NCBI GenBank assembly: GCA_020725005.1
Contig: DYFW01000004.1
Span: forward strand, 1-52,143
Length of the DNA: 52,143 bases
Direction of reading: 5' to 3'
From: Thiobacillus denitrificans
Lineage (GTDB): Bacteria; Pseudomonadota; Gammaproteobacteria; Burkholderiales; Thiobacillaceae
Positions 21,445-31,018 of the stretch are shown in pieces. The notes under the pieces were generated by a model. It ran no database searches. It worked only from the letters and a program-made list of their open reading frames with translations, and was not told the origin of the DNA. A program made the position numbers and the translations under genes. The stretch's first letter is position 1; every line of letters starts with the position of its first letter.

Positions 21445-22387
21445 CGGAGCGCGCGCGGCGCGCGGCGTAGGCGTCGACGATGCGGCCGACCAGCGGGTGG
21501 CGCACCACGTCCTCGGACTGGAAATGCGTGAAGGCGATGCCGCGCACGCCTTCGAGCACGTCGACGGCGTCCACCAGGCCCGACTTCACGTGCTTGGGCA
21601 GGTCGATCTGCGTCGGGTCGCCGGTGACGACCGCGCGCGCGCCGAAGCCGATGCGCGTGAGGAACATCTGCATCTGTTCGGGCGTGGTGTTCTGCGCCTC
21701 GTCGAGAATGATGAAGGCGTGGTTGAGCGTGCGCCCGCGCATGAAGGCGAGCGGCGCGACCTCGATCGCATGGCGCTCGATCAGCCGTGTGACCTTGTCA
21801 AAGCCCATCAGGTCGTAGAGCGCGTCGTACAGCGGGCGCAGGTAGGGGTCGACCTTCTGCGTGAGATCGCCCGGCAGAAAGCCCAGGCGCTCGCCGGCTT
21901 CCACCGCGGGGCGCGTCAGCACCAGGCGCTTCACCTGCTCGCGTTCGAGCGCGTCGACCGCGCACGCGACCGCAAGATACGTCTTGCCGGTGCCGGCGGG
22001 GCCGACGCCGAAGGTGATGTCGTGGCTGCGGATCTGCTCGATGTACTCGCCCTGGCGCGGCGTGCGCGCGCGGAGATCCGCGCGCCGCGTGCGCAGCGCC
22101 GGGCCTTCCTCGTCGCCCCGGCCGCGGGTGAGTTCGACCAGCCCCAGCTGGATGTCGTCCAGCGAGAGTTCATCGTGCGCGCGGTTGTAGAAGTGCTCGA
22201 CCGCGTGCGCGCCCTTTTCGGCCTGCGCGGCGTCGCCGCTCACGCTGAAGCGCGAACCGCGACGGCCGATGGTGACGTCGAACGCCGCCTCGATCTGGCG
22301 CAGGTTTTCGTCCATGGGCCCGCACAGGTTGGCGAGCCGCCGGTTGTCCTCGGGGGCGAGACGCAGTTCGACGACGTTGGTCTTCAA
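21431..22387 (-). CDS. ybeZ: PhoH-like ATPase YbeZ
   Basis: This encodes 318 residues. A small N-terminal KH-like region is followed by the PhoH P-loop domain: Walker [12 protein letters not shown], the conserved [34 protein letters not shown], Walker [16 protein letters not shown] and [12 protein letters not shown]. The frame extends upstream into miaB without support. The likely start is TTG at 22387, overlapping the miaB stop (TTGA) and giving the usual [14 protein letters not shown] opening. It works with YbeY. Confidence 0.93.
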   Translation of the reverse strand: MKTNVVELRLAPEDNRRLANLCGPMDENLRQIEAAFDVTIGRRGSRFSVSGDAAQAEKGAHAVEHFYNRAHDELSLDDIQLGLVELTRGRGDEEGPALRTRRADLRARTPRQGEYIEQIRSHDITFGVGPAGTGKTYLAVACAVDALEREQVKRLVLTRPAVEAGERLGFLPGDLTQKVDPYLRPLYDALYDLMGFDKVTRLIERHAIEVAPLAFMRGRTLNHAFIILDEAQNTTPEQMQMFLTRIGFGARAVVTGDPTQIDLPKHVKSGLVDAVDVLEGVRGIAFTHFQSEDVVRHPLVGRIVDAYAARRARSDAGS

Positions 22388-23724
22388 GCGGATACCGTTT
22401 CGGTGGTGGCGATTTCGCCACGCAGGCTGTGCGGATAGGCCTCGGTGACGACGACGTCGACGAACTGCCCGATGAGTCGTGCGTTGCCCGCGAAATTGAC
22501 GATGCGGTTGTTGTCGGTGCGGCCGGCCAGCTCCTCGGCGTTCTTGCGCGCATGGCCCTCGACCAGCACGCGCTGCACGCTGCCGACCATGGCGCGGTTC
22601 ACCGCCTGCGCCTGCGCCTCGATCTGCGCCTGCAGCCGCATCAGCCGCTGCGTTTTCAGCTCGGCCGGGACGTCGTCCGGGTAGTCCGCTGCCGGCGTGC
22701 CGGGGCGCTTGCTGTAGATGAAGGAGAAGCTGGCGTCGAAGTCGAGCTCCTGCACCAGCCGCATCGTCGCCTCGAAGTCGGCCTCGGTCTCGCCGGGAAA
22801 GCCGACGATGAAATCCGACGACAGGCACAGACCGGGGCGCTGCTCGCGCAGCTTGCGCACGATCGACTTGAACTCGAGCACGGTGTGGCCGCGCTTCATC
22901 GCCGCGAGGATGCGGTCGGAGCCGGACTGCACCGGCAGGTGCAGGTGCGACACCAGCTTGGGCAGCGTGCCGTAGCAGTCGATCAGGCGCTGCGTCATTT
23001 CGCGCGGATGGCTCGTTGTGTAGCGGATGCGCTCGATGCCCGGGATCTCGTGCACCATTTCCAGCAGGAAGGCGAAATCGGCGGTGCCGCCGTCGTGCAG
23101 CGCGCCCTGCCAGGCGTTGACGTTCTGCCCCAGAAGGGTGACTTCCTTCACGCCGTGCGCGGCAAGATTCGCCACTTCGGCGATGACGTCGTCGAACGGG
23201 CGCGAGACCTCCTCGCCGCGCGTGTAGGGCACGACGCAGAAAGTGCAGTACTTGGAGCAGCCTTCCATGATCGACACGAACGCGGCGCCGCCTTCGACGC
23301 GCGCAGGCGGAAGAAAGTCGAACTTCTCGATTTCCGGGAAGCTGATGTCGACCTGCGCGCGGCCGGTCTCGCGTTTCCTGGCGATGAGCTCGGGCAGGCG
23401 GTGCAGCGTCTGCGGGCCGAACACCACGTCGACGAAAGGCGCGCGCGCGACGATGGCCGCGCCCTCCTGGCTGGCGACGCAGCCGCCGACGCCGATGATG
23501 AGATCGGGATTCGCCTGCTTCAGGTGCCGCACCCGGCCGAGGTCGTGGAACACCTTCTCCTGCGCCTTCTCGCGCACCGAACAGGTGTTGAACAGGATCA
23601 CGTCGGCGTCTTCCGGCGTCGCGGTCGGCGTCAGGCCTTCGGCGACGCCGAGCACGTCGGCCATCTTGTCCGAGTCGTACTCGTTCATCTGGCAGCCGAA
23701 GGTTTTGATGTAGAGTTTTTTCAT
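22384..23724 (-). CDS. miaB: tRNA-2-methylthio-N6-dimethylallyladenosine synthase
   Basis: MiaB adds the methylthio group to i6A37 of tRNAs. The protein has 446 residues. The N-terminal MTTase domain has cluster cysteines in [22 protein letters not shown] and [11 protein letters not shown]. The radical SAM motif is [20 protein letters not shown] domain is at the C terminus ([21 protein letters not shown]). It leads the miaB-ybeZ-ybeY-corC operon, and a tRNA gene lies 70 bases upstream on the same strand. Confidence 0.97.
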   Translation of the reverse strand: MKKLYIKTFGCQMNEYDSDKMADVLGVAEGLTPTATPEDADVILFNTCSVREKAQEKVFHDLGRVRHLKQANPDLIIGVGGCVASQEGAAIVARAPFVDVVFGPQTLHRLPELIARKRETGRAQVDISFPEIEKFDFLPPARVEGGAAFVSIMEGCSKYCTFCVVPYTRGEEVSRPFDDVIAEVANLAAHGVKEVTLLGQNVNAWQGALHDGGTADFAFLLEMVHEIPGIERIRYTTSHPREMTQRLIDCYGTLPKLVSHLHLPVQSGSDRILAAMKRGHTVLEFKSIVRKLREQRPGLCLSSDFIVGFPGETEADFEATMRLVQELDFDASFSFIYSKRPGTPAADYPDDVPAELKTQRLMRLQAQIEAQAQAVNRAMVGSVQRVLVEGHARKNAEELAGRTDNNRIVNFAGNARLIGQFVDVVVTEAYPHSLRGEIATTETVSA

Positions 23725-23794
23725 GGGGCGCCGGGACAGTGAATAGACTGGGGGCGGAGCTGCCGCGCGGAATGGCGCGCCGCAGGCGGGAATC

Positions 23795-23871
23795 TGGTGG
23801 TGATGGACAGACTTGAACTGTCGACCCCCGGATTATGAATCCGATGCTCTAACCGACTGAGCTACATCACC
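23795..23871 (-). tRNA. tRNA-Met (CAT)
   Basis: This is a complete 77-base cloverleaf including encoded CCA. The acceptor stem is GGTGATG/CATCACC with discriminator A. The D arm is GCTCAGTCGGTTAGAGC, the anticodon stem is CGGAT/ATCCG with loop TCATAAT-like and anticodon CAT at 23835-23837, and the T arm contains GTTCAAGTC. The regular G-C first pair indicates it is not initiator tRNA. Elongator Met is most likely, but tRNA-Ile2 with lysidine-modified CAT cannot be fully excluded by eye. Confidence 0.93.
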
Positions 23872-23874
23872 TTT

Positions 23875-23899
23875 TTTCCTGCGGACGGGCCGCAGGAAA
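23875..23899 (-). other. Hairpin in the pre-tRNA-Met leader
   Basis: TTTCCTGCGG pairs with CCGCAGGAAA (10 bp, 5-base loop) immediately 5' of the tRNA on the minus strand, with AAA between it and the first tRNA base. It begins at about the predicted transcription start, so nearly the whole leader is the hairpin. It is followed by A residues, not U, so it is not a terminator. Confidence 0.5.
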
Positions 23900-23906
23900 G
23901 CCGCGC

Positions 23907-23936
23907 ATTGTAGCCGAGGCCGCGCGGCGCTGTCAA
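23907..23936 (-). promoter_or_regulatory. Promoter of tRNA-Met
   Basis: A perfect TTGACA (23931-23936) and TACAAT (23907-23912) are separated by 18 bases on the minus strand, followed by a GC-rich discriminator (GCGCGGC) as in stringently controlled stable-RNA promoters. Confidence 0.75.
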
Positions 23937-23949
23937 AACCAGCCCCGGC

Positions 23950-24504
23950 TCATTGCGGCCGCAGTTTCGCCAGTTCGTCGAGCACGCTGACGAGCAGTTC
24001 GCGCCCCAGCGGGCCCATGCCGCGGGTGAGCTGGTCGGCGTCGCGCTCGCCGTTGACGAGCCGCCGCATGCGCCCGCCCAGGAGCGCCATGTCGCCGCCC
24101 GCCTTCATCATCTGCTCGGCCATGTTGGCGAGCACGGACATCGCCTGGGCGTCGCCGCGCGCGGAGGCGTCGATCAGCGCCGCGAGGCCGGGCGCGGCGG
24201 CGCTGCCGTCGGGCCGGGCGTCGAGCGGCGGCAGCGTCGCAGGGTTGTCGAGGCCGCGCAGGATGGCGTCGAGCAGGATGCTGTCTTCCTCGTCCAGGCC
24301 CAGCTTGATCGACGCGTCGCGGCGGCCGTCGACGACGTGGCGCAAGGCGCCGACCAGCCGCGCCCAGCCGGCGGCTTCGGCGGCGTCGAGCTGCCGCATC
24401 AGGTCGGGCAGCTGGCTGCGGTCGCGCAGGGCGTTGACCACGGTGTGGATGAAGGAAGCGTGGACGCGCAGGACCTGTTTGACGGCGGACGGGAGTTGGG
24501 CCAT
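23950..24504 (-). CDS. Conserved-looking hypothetical protein
   Basis: This encodes 184 residues, mostly helical, without signal peptide or membrane segments (AQLPSAVKQVLRVHASFIHTV at the start, ELLVSVLDELAKLRPQ at the end). I recognise no domain. The codon pattern is typical of the region. It is 39 bases downstream of gluQ on the same strand and may be cotranscribed with it. Its stop lies next to the tRNA-Met promoter. Confidence 0.65.
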   Translation of the reverse strand: MAQLPSAVKQVLRVHASFIHTVVNALRDRSQLPDLMRQLDAAEAAGWARLVGALRHVVDGRRDASIKLGLDEEDSILLDAILRGLDNPATLPPLDARPDGSAAAPGLAALIDASARGDAQAMSVLANMAEQMMKAGGDMALLGGRMRRLVNGERDADQLTRGMGPLGRELLVSVLDELAKLRPQ

Positions 24505-24543
24505 GGGTTTGGTGAAGGGTGAAGGCTGTAGGGGATTGTCGGG

Positions 24544-25449
24544 TCAGGCCAGCGGCTTGGCAATGGTGGGATGCCGCGGCACGTTTTCGACGTGCCAGTG
24601 AGCGCTTGCCCACGCCAGAAGCTCGCCGGGACCGGCGCCGACCAGGTCGTCCGGCGGCGGATGGCCAAGGGCGGCGAGCGCCTCGGCGAGCACGGCGCCG
24701 CGTCCTGCTTCGGGCAGCGCGGGGGCGAGCGTCTGCTTGGACAGTTTCTGCCCGGTGGCGTTGGTGACGAGCGGGACGTGGGCGTAGGCCGGGGTGGGCA
24801 GGCCGAGCAGGCGTTGCAGATGAATCTGGCGCGGGGTGTTCCACAGGAGGTCGGCGCCGCGCACGACGTGGGTGACGCCCTGGAAGGCGTCGTCGACTAC
24901 CACCGCCAATTGGTAGGCGAACAAGCCGTCGGCGCGCCTGACGATGAAGTCGCCGACCGCGTGCGCGAGCGCCTGTTCCAGCCGGCCGTGGATGCGGTCT
25001 TCGAAGTGAATGCTCACATTGGATGCGCGCACGCGCCAGGCGCGGGCAACGGCGCCCGGCGCCAGGCCGTTGCGGCAGATGCCGGGGTACAGGATCTCGC
25101 CTTCGGGGTTGCGGGGGGCGTGGGCGAGCCGGCTGCGGGTGCAGGCGCAGGGGTAGGCCGCGCCCTGCGCTTTCAGCGCGTCGAGCGCGGCGGCGTAGGC
25201 GTCGTCGCGTCGTGACTGCACCAGCACGTCGCCATCCCAGGCGAGGCCATAGGCGTCGAGCTGGCGCAGGATCGTGTCGGCGGCGGCTTGGCTGCAACGC
25301 GGACGGTCGAGGTCTTCGATGCGCACCAGCCAGCGCCCGCCCGCCGCGCGCGCGTCGGCCCAGCTCGCCACCGCGGCGACGAGCGAGCCGACGTGGAGCG
25401 GTCCGGTGGGCGACGGCGCAAAGCGGCCGACGTAGGGAGCGGGGGTCAC
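24544..25449 (-). CDS. gluQ: Glutamyl-Q tRNA(Asp) synthetase
   Basis: This is a truncated GluRS paralogue that glutamylates queuosine in tRNA-Asp. It has 301 residues, the usual length for a protein without the anticodon-binding domain. The N-terminal GRFAPSPTGPLHVGSL holds the HIGH-like motif (HVGS), and the KLSKQ motif is at QKLSKQTLAP. Cysteines in YPCACTRSRL and YPGICRNG are zinc-ligand candidates. The start is GTG at 25449 (VTPAPYVGRF); the frame extends upstream into the glycosyltransferase without support. Confidence 0.93.
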   Translation of the reverse strand: MTPAPYVGRFAPSPTGPLHVGSLVAAVASWADARAAGGRWLVRIEDLDRPRCSQAAADTILRQLDAYGLAWDGDVLVQSRRDDAYAAALDALKAQGAAYPCACTRSRLAHAPRNPEGEILYPGICRNGLAPGAVARAWRVRASNVSIHFEDRIHGRLEQALAHAVGDFIVRRADGLFAYQLAVVVDDAFQGVTHVVRGADLLWNTPRQIHLQRLLGLPTPAYAHVPLVTNATGQKLSKQTLAPALPEAGRGAVLAEALAALGHPPPDDLVGAGPGELLAWASAHWHVENVPRHPTIAKPLA

Positions 25450-25456
25450 CCCGCGA

Positions 25457-26635
25457 TTATGCCGGGGCGCAGGCCTGCGCTGCCAGCGGCGCGCGGTCGA
25501 GCGCGCGGTACAGTGCGAGCACCGACTCGACCATACGCGCCTCGCTCCAGCTCGCCGCATACGCCTTGCCCGCCTCGCCCAGCGCGCGCGCGGCGGCACG
25601 GTCGGCGAGCAACGGCACGACGGTGGCGGCAAAGCCCACGACGTCGTCCGGCGCGATGCGGCAGCCCTCGCCTTCCTTCAATACGTCCCGCGTACCCATT
25701 GCCGCCAGGCCCACGACCGGCACGCCGAGCGCCATCGCCTCCAACAGCACCAGGCCCTGGGTTTCGGTCTTCGAGGCGAACACGAACACGTCCGCCGCGC
25801 AATAGCACGCCGGCAGTTCGGTCCTGCGCTCGAGATAGCCGACGAAGCGCACGTTGTCCGCGAGGCCGCGTTTCGCCACCTGGCGCTCGAGCGAGGCGCG
25901 CGCCGGCCCTTCGCCGGCGATCACCAGCAGCACGTCGGGCAGCGCGCGTCGCACCGCGTCGGTCACGGCGAGCAGGAAATCGAGATTCTTCTCGAACGCC
26001 ACCCGCCCGACGTAGGTCATCACCGGCCGCGCGGCCGGGATGGCGTGGCGCGCGCGGAACGCAGGGCCGTCGCAGTGCGCGAAGTCGGCGAGGTTGAGGC
26101 CGGTCGGGATGACATGGATCGGGCGCGTCACGCCGTAGGCTTGCAGCGTGGCCTGCATCGCCGACGACGGCGCGATGACTGCGGTCACGCCATCGCATTC
26201 CTTGCGCGAGATCCTGCGCGCCGCCGCCGCGAGCCACGCCTTCGGCAGGAACGGCAGGTAATGGTGGAAGTATTCCTCGAACAGCGTGTGGTAGGTCTCG
26301 ACGCACGGCAGGCCATGGCGGCGCGCCCAGCGCACGCCGGCGCGGTGCGCGAGGAAGGGCGTGTGGATGTGGACGAGGTCGAAATCCGCGGGGTCGAGAC
26401 GATCGAGCGAGGCGGCGAGCGCGCGCGGATGCATCAGGCGGTCTTCCGGGTCGCGCGGGACCTGCCAGCCCGGCACCCGCACGATACCATCCTCGGGGGG
26501 GGCGCCCGGATAATCCGGCGCGACCAGCACGCTCGCGTGCCCTGCCTCCCCCAGCCCCTGGCGCAGCGTCTGGATCGACGTCGACACGCCGTTGACGCGC
26601 GGGAAGTACACGTCGGACACCATCAGGATACGCAC
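25457..26635 (-). CDS. GT4-family glycosyltransferase
   Basis: This encodes 392 residues from GTG 26635, behind AGGGGG, giving the standard VRILMVSDVYFPRVNGVSTSIQ start (first residue read as Met). The N-terminal Rossmann half includes VHIHTPFLAHRAG and ETYHTLFEEYFHHYLP. The C-terminal half includes VMTYVGRVAFEKNLDFLL and the E-x7-E motif in SKTETQGLVLLEAMALGVPVV. Relatives transfer glucose or mannose to lipids or polysaccharides from nucleotide sugars; the acceptor is unknown. It lies 44 bases after cobS on the same strand, so it could be read through from the B12 operon, although its function seems unrelated. Confidence 0.9.
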   Translation of the reverse strand: MRILMVSDVYFPRVNGVSTSIQTLRQGLGEAGHASVLVAPDYPGAPPEDGIVRVPGWQVPRDPEDRLMHPRALAASLDRLDPADFDLVHIHTPFLAHRAGVRWARRHGLPCVETYHTLFEEYFHHYLPFLPKAWLAAAARRISRKECDGVTAVIAPSSAMQATLQAYGVTRPIHVIPTGLNLADFAHCDGPAFRARHAIPAARPVMTYVGRVAFEKNLDFLLAVTDAVRRALPDVLLVIAGEGPARASLERQVAKRGLADNVRFVGYLERRTELPACYCAADVFVFASKTETQGLVLLEAMALGVPVVGLAAMGTRDVLKEGEGCRIAPDDVVGFAATVVPLLADRAAARALGEAGKAYAASWSEARMVESVLALYRALDRAPLAAQACAPA

Positions 26636-26679
26636 GGCAGACCCCCTGGCAGGAAAGCCCCCGTTGTATGGCAGAACGG

Positions 26680-27411
26680 TTACGGCGTGATGACCGTCAA
26701 CGCGATTCCCGCCAGCAGCAAAGCCGCGGATTCGCACCCCTCGATGCCCGCCCCCAGGAGGTCGCCGGTGTATCCGCTCAGCCTGCGCCGCAGCCAGACG
26801 CCCCACAGCAGCGCCGGGATCAGGGCGGCGAAAGCAGGCGGCACCGCCGCGCTGGCCGTTGCCAGCGCCAAGCCGCCCACCGCCCAGCCCACCCGATTGC
26901 CGCGCCAGGCAAAGCGTTCACCGAGACCCGGTTTCAGCGGCGGCAGCCACAGCGTCCAGCCGGCGGCGGCCCAGCGCGCCCAGGCCGGAATCAGCACCAG
27001 CACGAGCCACGGCAGATCGAGCGCCAGCAGCCAGTGCAGCAGCACCAGCTTGGTGACAAGTTGCAGCACCAGCGCGATGACGCCGAAGCTGCCCACGTGC
27101 GGATCGGCGAGCACGGCGAAAAAACGCGCGGGGTCGCGGTGCGCGGCGCCAAGCGCGTCTGCGGTGTCGGCCAGGCCGTCGAGATGCAGGCCGCTGGTGA
27201 TCCAGGCCCACATGACGACGCCGGCCAGCGCGCCCAGCCAAGGATCGAGCGTCGCCCCCAGGACGGCGGCCAGCGCCACCGCCGCGCCCACCACCAGCCC
27301 CGCCGCCGGAAACCATACCAGCGCGCGCACGAGTTCGGCGGGCTGGAAATCGCGCAGCGCGGGCAGCGGCAGCCGCGTCAAGAAACCCAGCGCGAGAATC
27401 AGTCCGCGCAT
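26680..27411 (-). CDS. cobS: Adenosylcobinamide-GDP ribazoletransferase (cobalamin synthase)
   Basis: This encodes 243 residues, highly hydrophobic with several membrane spans. Family motifs are [14 protein letters not shown] at the N terminus, the acidic TSGLHLDGLADTADAL and the VGSFGVIALVLQ segment. It joins alpha-ribazole (phosphate) to adenosylcobinamide-GDP, the last assembly step. The start at 27411 overlaps the preceding phosphatase gene by 13 bases. It is the last clear cobalamin gene of the operon. Confidence 0.93.
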   Translation of the reverse strand: MRGLILALGFLTRLPLPALRDFQPAELVRALVWFPAAGLVVGAAVALAAVLGATLDPWLGALAGVVMWAWITSGLHLDGLADTADALGAAHRDPARFFAVLADPHVGSFGVIALVLQLVTKLVLLHWLLALDLPWLVLVLIPAWARWAAAGWTLWLPPLKPGLGERFAWRGNRVGWAVGGLALATASAAVPPAFAALIPALLWGVWLRRRLSGYTGDLLGAGIEGCESAALLLAGIALTVITP

Positions 27412-28007
27412 CGCAAGGCCACCAGCAGCGGCGGCGAACCGGCCTGCCACGACACGACGACATGGGAGCCGGGCGTCAGCGCCACGCGCGCCCGGTAAGC
27501 GTCGGCCAGCCCCAGTACCTGCGCCAGCACCGCGCGCATCGCGCCGGCGTGGGTGACGACGAGCGTGGGCGTGCGGGCGGTGTCGCCGAGCCGGGCCAGC
27601 GCCGCGCCCACGCGCGCATCCAGCGCGTCCAGCGTTTCGCCGCCGGGCGGCGCGTGGCGGCGCGGATCGCGCACGAACGCGGCGTGCGCGGCGGCATCGC
27701 GCAGGGCGGCTTCATCCGGCCGCAGGCCTTCCCACGCGCCGAAATCGAGTTCGTGCCAGCCGGGATCGATCGTGCAATCGATCCCGCGGGCCATGGCTGC
27801 CTCGCGCGCGAAATCGAGGCAGCGCCGCGCCGGGCTGCTGACGATCGCGCCCCATTCCGGCAGCGCGGCGAGCGCGGCGTGCATCTGCTCGCGGCCGCGC
27901 GGGGTGAGCGGCGCATCGTCGCGCCCGCGGTACACGTGCGCCGGTCCCGCCACCTCGCCGTGACGCAGAAAGCCGAGCAGCACGGGTTCATCGGCGCGAT
28001 CAGCCAT
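27399..28007 (-). CDS. cobC: Histidine phosphatase, probable alpha-ribazole phosphatase
   Basis: This encodes 202 residues. It is a phosphoglycerate-mutase-like phosphatase with the catalytic RHGE motif ([10 protein letters not shown]), [13 protein letters not shown], the ELDFGAWEG segment and the second catalytic His in [10 protein letters not shown]. In this position between cobT and cobS the expected reaction is removal of phosphate from alpha-ribazole-5'-phosphate or from B12-5'-phosphate. The ATG at 28007 overlaps the cobT stop by 8 bases. A longer upstream start (28028) lies inside cobT. Confidence 0.88.
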   Translation of the reverse strand: MADRADEPVLLGFLRHGEVAGPAHVYRGRDDAPLTPRGREQMHAALAALPEWGAIVSSPARRCLDFAREAAMARGIDCTIDPGWHELDFGAWEGLRPDEAALRDAAAHAAFVRDPRRHAPPGGETLDALDARVGAALARLGDTARTPTLVVTHAGAMRAVLAQVLGLADAYRARVALTPGSHVVVSWQAGSPPLLVALRCAD

Positions 28008-29046
28008 TGGCCACGCCCGCTTCGGCAAACGTCGCCATGCCCGCGTGCAGCGCGCACGCGAGCTGGATCAGCGGCAGCACCGCCGCCGCGCCGCTGGCTT
28101 CGCCGAGGCGCATGTCGAGTGTTAACAGCGGCCGCGCGTCGAGCGCGCGCAACAGGGCGGCGTGGCCGGACTCGGCGGAGGCGTGGGCAAACAGCATCCA
28201 GTCGCGCGCGCCGGGGTTGAGGCGCACCGCCAGCAGCGCCGCCGCGCTGCAAATGAAGCCGTCGACCAGCACCGGCACGCCCGCTTGCGCCGCCGCCAGA
28301 TACGCGCCGGCCAGCGCGCCGATTTCGAAGCCGCCGACCGCGCACAGCGCATGCAGCGGATCGGGCGCAACTCCGGCTGCGAGGCCGTGCAGCGCCAGCG
28401 CGCGGTCGATGACCGCTGCCTTGCGCGCCACGCCGGCGCGGTCGACGCCGGTGCCCGCGCCGGCCAGCGCCGCGCCCGGCAGCCCGAGCAGCGCACACGC
28501 CAGCGCCGCCGCCGTGGTGGTGTTGGCAATGCCCATGTCGCCGCCGATGAAGAGATCGGCGCCGCCGGCCTGGGCACGCGCGCACGCCGCCGCGCCGGCG
28601 TCGAGTGCGGCGTGCGCCTGCGCGGCGCTCATCGCCGCCTGCCGGCTGAAGTTGGCGCTGCCGCGCGCCACCTGCGCGGGGATCACGCCAGCCACCGGCG
28701 AAGCCGCGAGCGTGCCGACGTCGACCACTTCCAGCGTCGCGCCGGTTTCGCGCGCGAGCACGCTGATGGCCGCGCCGCCGCCGACGAAATTGGCGAGCAT
28801 CTGCTGCGTGACCGCCTGCGGAAACGCCGACACGCCCTCGGCGGCGATCCCGTGATCGGCGGCGAAGAGGCTGATCCACGGCCGGCGCACGCGCGGCAGG
28901 GCGTTGCCTTGCATTGCGGCGAGCGTGACGGCCAGCGTTTCGAGCTGCCCCAGGCTGCCGGGCGGCTTGGTGAGCTGCGCCTGGCGCGCCAGCGCGGCGG
29001 CGCGCGCGGTTTCGTCCAGCGGTTTGACGGCGGCGTGGGGATTCAT
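28000..29046 (-). CDS. cobT: Nicotinate-nucleotide-dimethylbenzimidazole phosphoribosyltransferase
   Basis: This encodes 348 residues, the family length. Motifs include [13 protein letters not shown] near the N terminus, the [21 protein letters not shown] segment in two pieces around residue 65, [29 protein letters not shown] and the catalytic-Glu-containing [11 protein letters not shown] near the C terminus. It activates the lower ligand (DMB) to alpha-ribazole phosphate. The operon keeps cobT but carries only a remnant where bluB, which makes DMB, is expected. It overlaps cobU by 4 bases. Confidence 0.95.
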   Translation of the reverse strand: MNPHAAVKPLDETARAAALARQAQLTKPPGSLGQLETLAVTLAAMQGNALPRVRRPWISLFAADHGIAAEGVSAFPQAVTQQMLANFVGGGAAISVLARETGATLEVVDVGTLAASPVAGVIPAQVARGSANFSRQAAMSAAQAHAALDAGAAACARAQAGGADLFIGGDMGIANTTTAAALACALLGLPGAALAGAGTGVDRAGVARKAAVIDRALALHGLAAGVAPDPLHALCAVGGFEIGALAGAYLAAAQAGVPVLVDGFICSAAALLAVRLNPGARDWMLFAHASAESGHAALLRALDARPLLTLDMRLGEASGAAAVLPLIQLACALHAGMATFAEAGVANG

Positions 29047-29561
29047 CGCGGGTCTCCTTTCAGCGTGAGCGGCAGCCCGGCGGCAACGAAGATCACCTCG
29101 TCGGCGATGCGGGCGACGTCCTGATTGAGCCAGCCCGCTTCATCGACGAAGCGGCGGGTGAGCGCGCCCAGCGGAATGATGCCGAGTCCGGTTTCGTTGC
29201 TGACCAGAATGATGTCGTCGGCGCGGCGCGCCTCGAGCGCGGCGAGCAACGCGGCGCGCGCGCTTGAAAAATCATGGGGTTCAGGCCGGCACAGCCAGTT
29301 GGTGAGCCAGAGCGTGAGGCAGTCCACCACGACGACGCCCGTGGGTGCCGAGGAAATCGCCCCCGCCAGATCCAGCGGCGCTTCGACGGTGAGCCAGTGC
29401 GCGGGGCGCTCGGCCTGATGGCGCGCGATGCGGTCCGCCATTTCGGCGTCGTGCGCGTGCGCGGTGGCGATGAAGCAAACCGGCTTGCCGGTCGCGTCGG
29501 CGCGTTGCAGGGCGAGGCGGCTTTTGCCGCTGCGTGCGCCGCCGAGGATCAGCGTCAGCAT
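29043..29561 (-). CDS. cobU: Adenosylcobinamide kinase/guanylyltransferase
   Basis: This encodes 172 residues. The P-loop is at the very N terminus ([14 protein letters not shown]), followed by [32 protein letters not shown] and [18 protein letters not shown] with the [11 protein letters not shown] family segment. It phosphorylates adenosylcobinamide and attaches GMP. The start at 29561 overlaps the cobQ stop by 7 bases; the frame upstream is unsupported. Confidence 0.95.
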   Translation of the reverse strand: MLTLILGGARSGKSRLALQRADATGKPVCFIATAHAHDAEMADRIARHQAERPAHWLTVEAPLDLAGAISSAPTGVVVVDCLTLWLTNWLCRPEPHDFSSARAALLAALEARRADDIILVSNETGLGIIPLGALTRRFVDEAGWLNQDVARIADEVIFVAAGLPLTLKGDPR

Positions 29562-31018
29562 GGCGCAAGCCCCAGCAAGTTGCGCAATATTTGGGTATCG
29601 AGGTGCGCTTCCACGGCGTCGGCCAGGCGGTCGATGGCGGCGTCGCGCAGCGCGGCGATGTCGGGGCTGGCCGCGCCGCCCGCAAGGCCTGCCCACGCCA
29701 GCAGCGCATCGGCCGCGGCGGGGGTGTCGAACAGCCCGTGCAGATAGGTGCCGCGCACCTGGTCGTCGGGTGACATCGCGCCGTCGGGGCGGCCGTCGAG
29801 CCAGCACAGGGGTTGATTCAGCGCCGCGCCGCTGCTCACGCCGGCGTGGATTTCGTAGCCCGCCACCGGCGTCGTGCCGTCGGCCAGCGTGCCCGCGACC
29901 GTGCGCAACTGCTTGTCGTGGGCGAGCGTGGTTTCGAAGTCGAGCCAGCCCAGGCCGGCGCTGCTGCCCGGCTCGCCTTCGATGCCCGCCGGGTCGTGCA
30001 GCGCGCGCCCCAGCATCTGGAAGCCGCCGCAGATGCCGAGCACTTTGCCGCCGTAACGCAGATGCCGCGCCAAGGCGGCGTCCCAGCCGTAGGCGGTCAG
30101 CGCGGCGCGATCGGTCCGCACGGTTTTCGACCCCGGCAGAATCACCAGATCGGCGGGCGGCAGCGGCTGGTCGAGCGTGACGAAGCGCAGATCCACGCGC
30201 GGATGCGCGCGCAGCGGGTCGAAGTCGGTGTGATTGGAAATGTGCGGCAACACCGGCACCACCACGCGCAGCGCGTCGGGCATGGCGGGCGCGGACGACG
30301 CGGCAGGCAACGCGTCCTCGGCGTCGAGGTGCAGGCCGCGCAGATAGGGCAGCACGCCGAGGACCGGCTTGCCGGTTTTCGCTTCGAGCCAGTCGAGCCC
30401 GGGTTGCAGCAGCCCGAGGTCGCCGCGAAAGCGGTTGATGACGAAGCCCTGGACGCGCGCCTGCTCGGTGTCGGACAGCAAGGCCAGGGTGCCGACCAGG
30501 TGCGCGAATACGCCGCCGCGATCAATGTCGGCGATCAGGATCACCGGGCAGTCGGCGGCCTCGGCAAACCCCATGTTGGCGATGTCGTTGGCGCGCAGGT
30601 TGATTTCCGCCGGGCTGCCCGCGCCTTCGACGATGACGGCCTGATACTGCGCGGCAAGCCTGTGGTACGAGTCGAACACCGCCGCGCGCGCGGTGGCCTT
30701 GTAGGCGTGGTAATCGAGCGCGCGCATGTTGCCGATGGCGCGGCCCTGGATGATGACCTGCGCGCCGGTGTCGGAATTGGGCTTTAACAACACCGGGTTC
30801 ATGTCGCTGTGCGGCGGCAACCCGCACGCCTGCGCCTGCACCGCCTGCGCCCGCCCGATCTCGCCGCCATCGGCGGTCACCGCGCTGTTCAGCGCCATGT
30901 TTTGCGGCTTGAACGGCGCCACCGCCACGTCCTGCCGCGCGAGCCAGCGGCACAGCGCCGTGACCAGCGCGCTTTTGCCGGCGTCGGACGTGCAGCCTTG
31001 CACCATCAGGGTATTCAT
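29555..31018 (-). CDS. cobQ: Cobyric acid synthase
   Basis: This encodes 487 residues. The N-terminal dethiobiotin-synthetase-like ATPase is shown by [19 protein letters not shown] and [14 protein letters not shown]. The C-terminal class I glutamine amidotransferase has nucleophile Cys in [10 protein letters not shown]. CobQ amidates adenosylcobyrinate a,c-diamide at four side chains. It needs product from an upper corrin pathway, or salvage, that is not encoded in this window. It overlaps the next upstream gene by 4 bases. Confidence 0.96.
   Translation of the reverse strand: MNTLMVQGCTSDAGKSALVTALCRWLARQDVAVAPFKPQNMALNSAVTADGGEIGRAQAVQAQACGLPPHSDMNPVLLKPNSDTGAQVIIQGRAIGNMRALDYHAYKATARAAVFDSYHRLAAQYQAVIVEGAGSPAEINLRANDIANMGFAEAADCPVILIADIDRGGVFAHLVGTLALLSDTEQARVQGFVINRFRGDLGLLQPGLDWLEAKTGKPVLGVLPYLRGLHLDAEDALPAASSAPAMPDALRVVVPVLPHISNHTDFDPLRAHPRVDLRFVTLDQPLPPADLVILPGSKTVRTDRAALTAYGWDAALARHLRYGGKVLGICGGFQMLGRALHDPAGIEGEPGSSAGLGWLDFETTLAHDKQLRTVAGTLADGTTPVAGYEIHAGVSSGAALNQPLCWLDGRPDGAMSPDDQVRGTYLHGLFDTPAAADALLAWAGLAGGAASPDIAALRDAAIDRLADAVEAHLDTQILRNLLGLAPC

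Noticed and set aside
26500-26520. CCCGGATAATCCGG inside the glycosyltransferase gene as another repeat copy
   Set aside because: Only a short match within a conserved coding segment, with no flanking similarity to the repeats.
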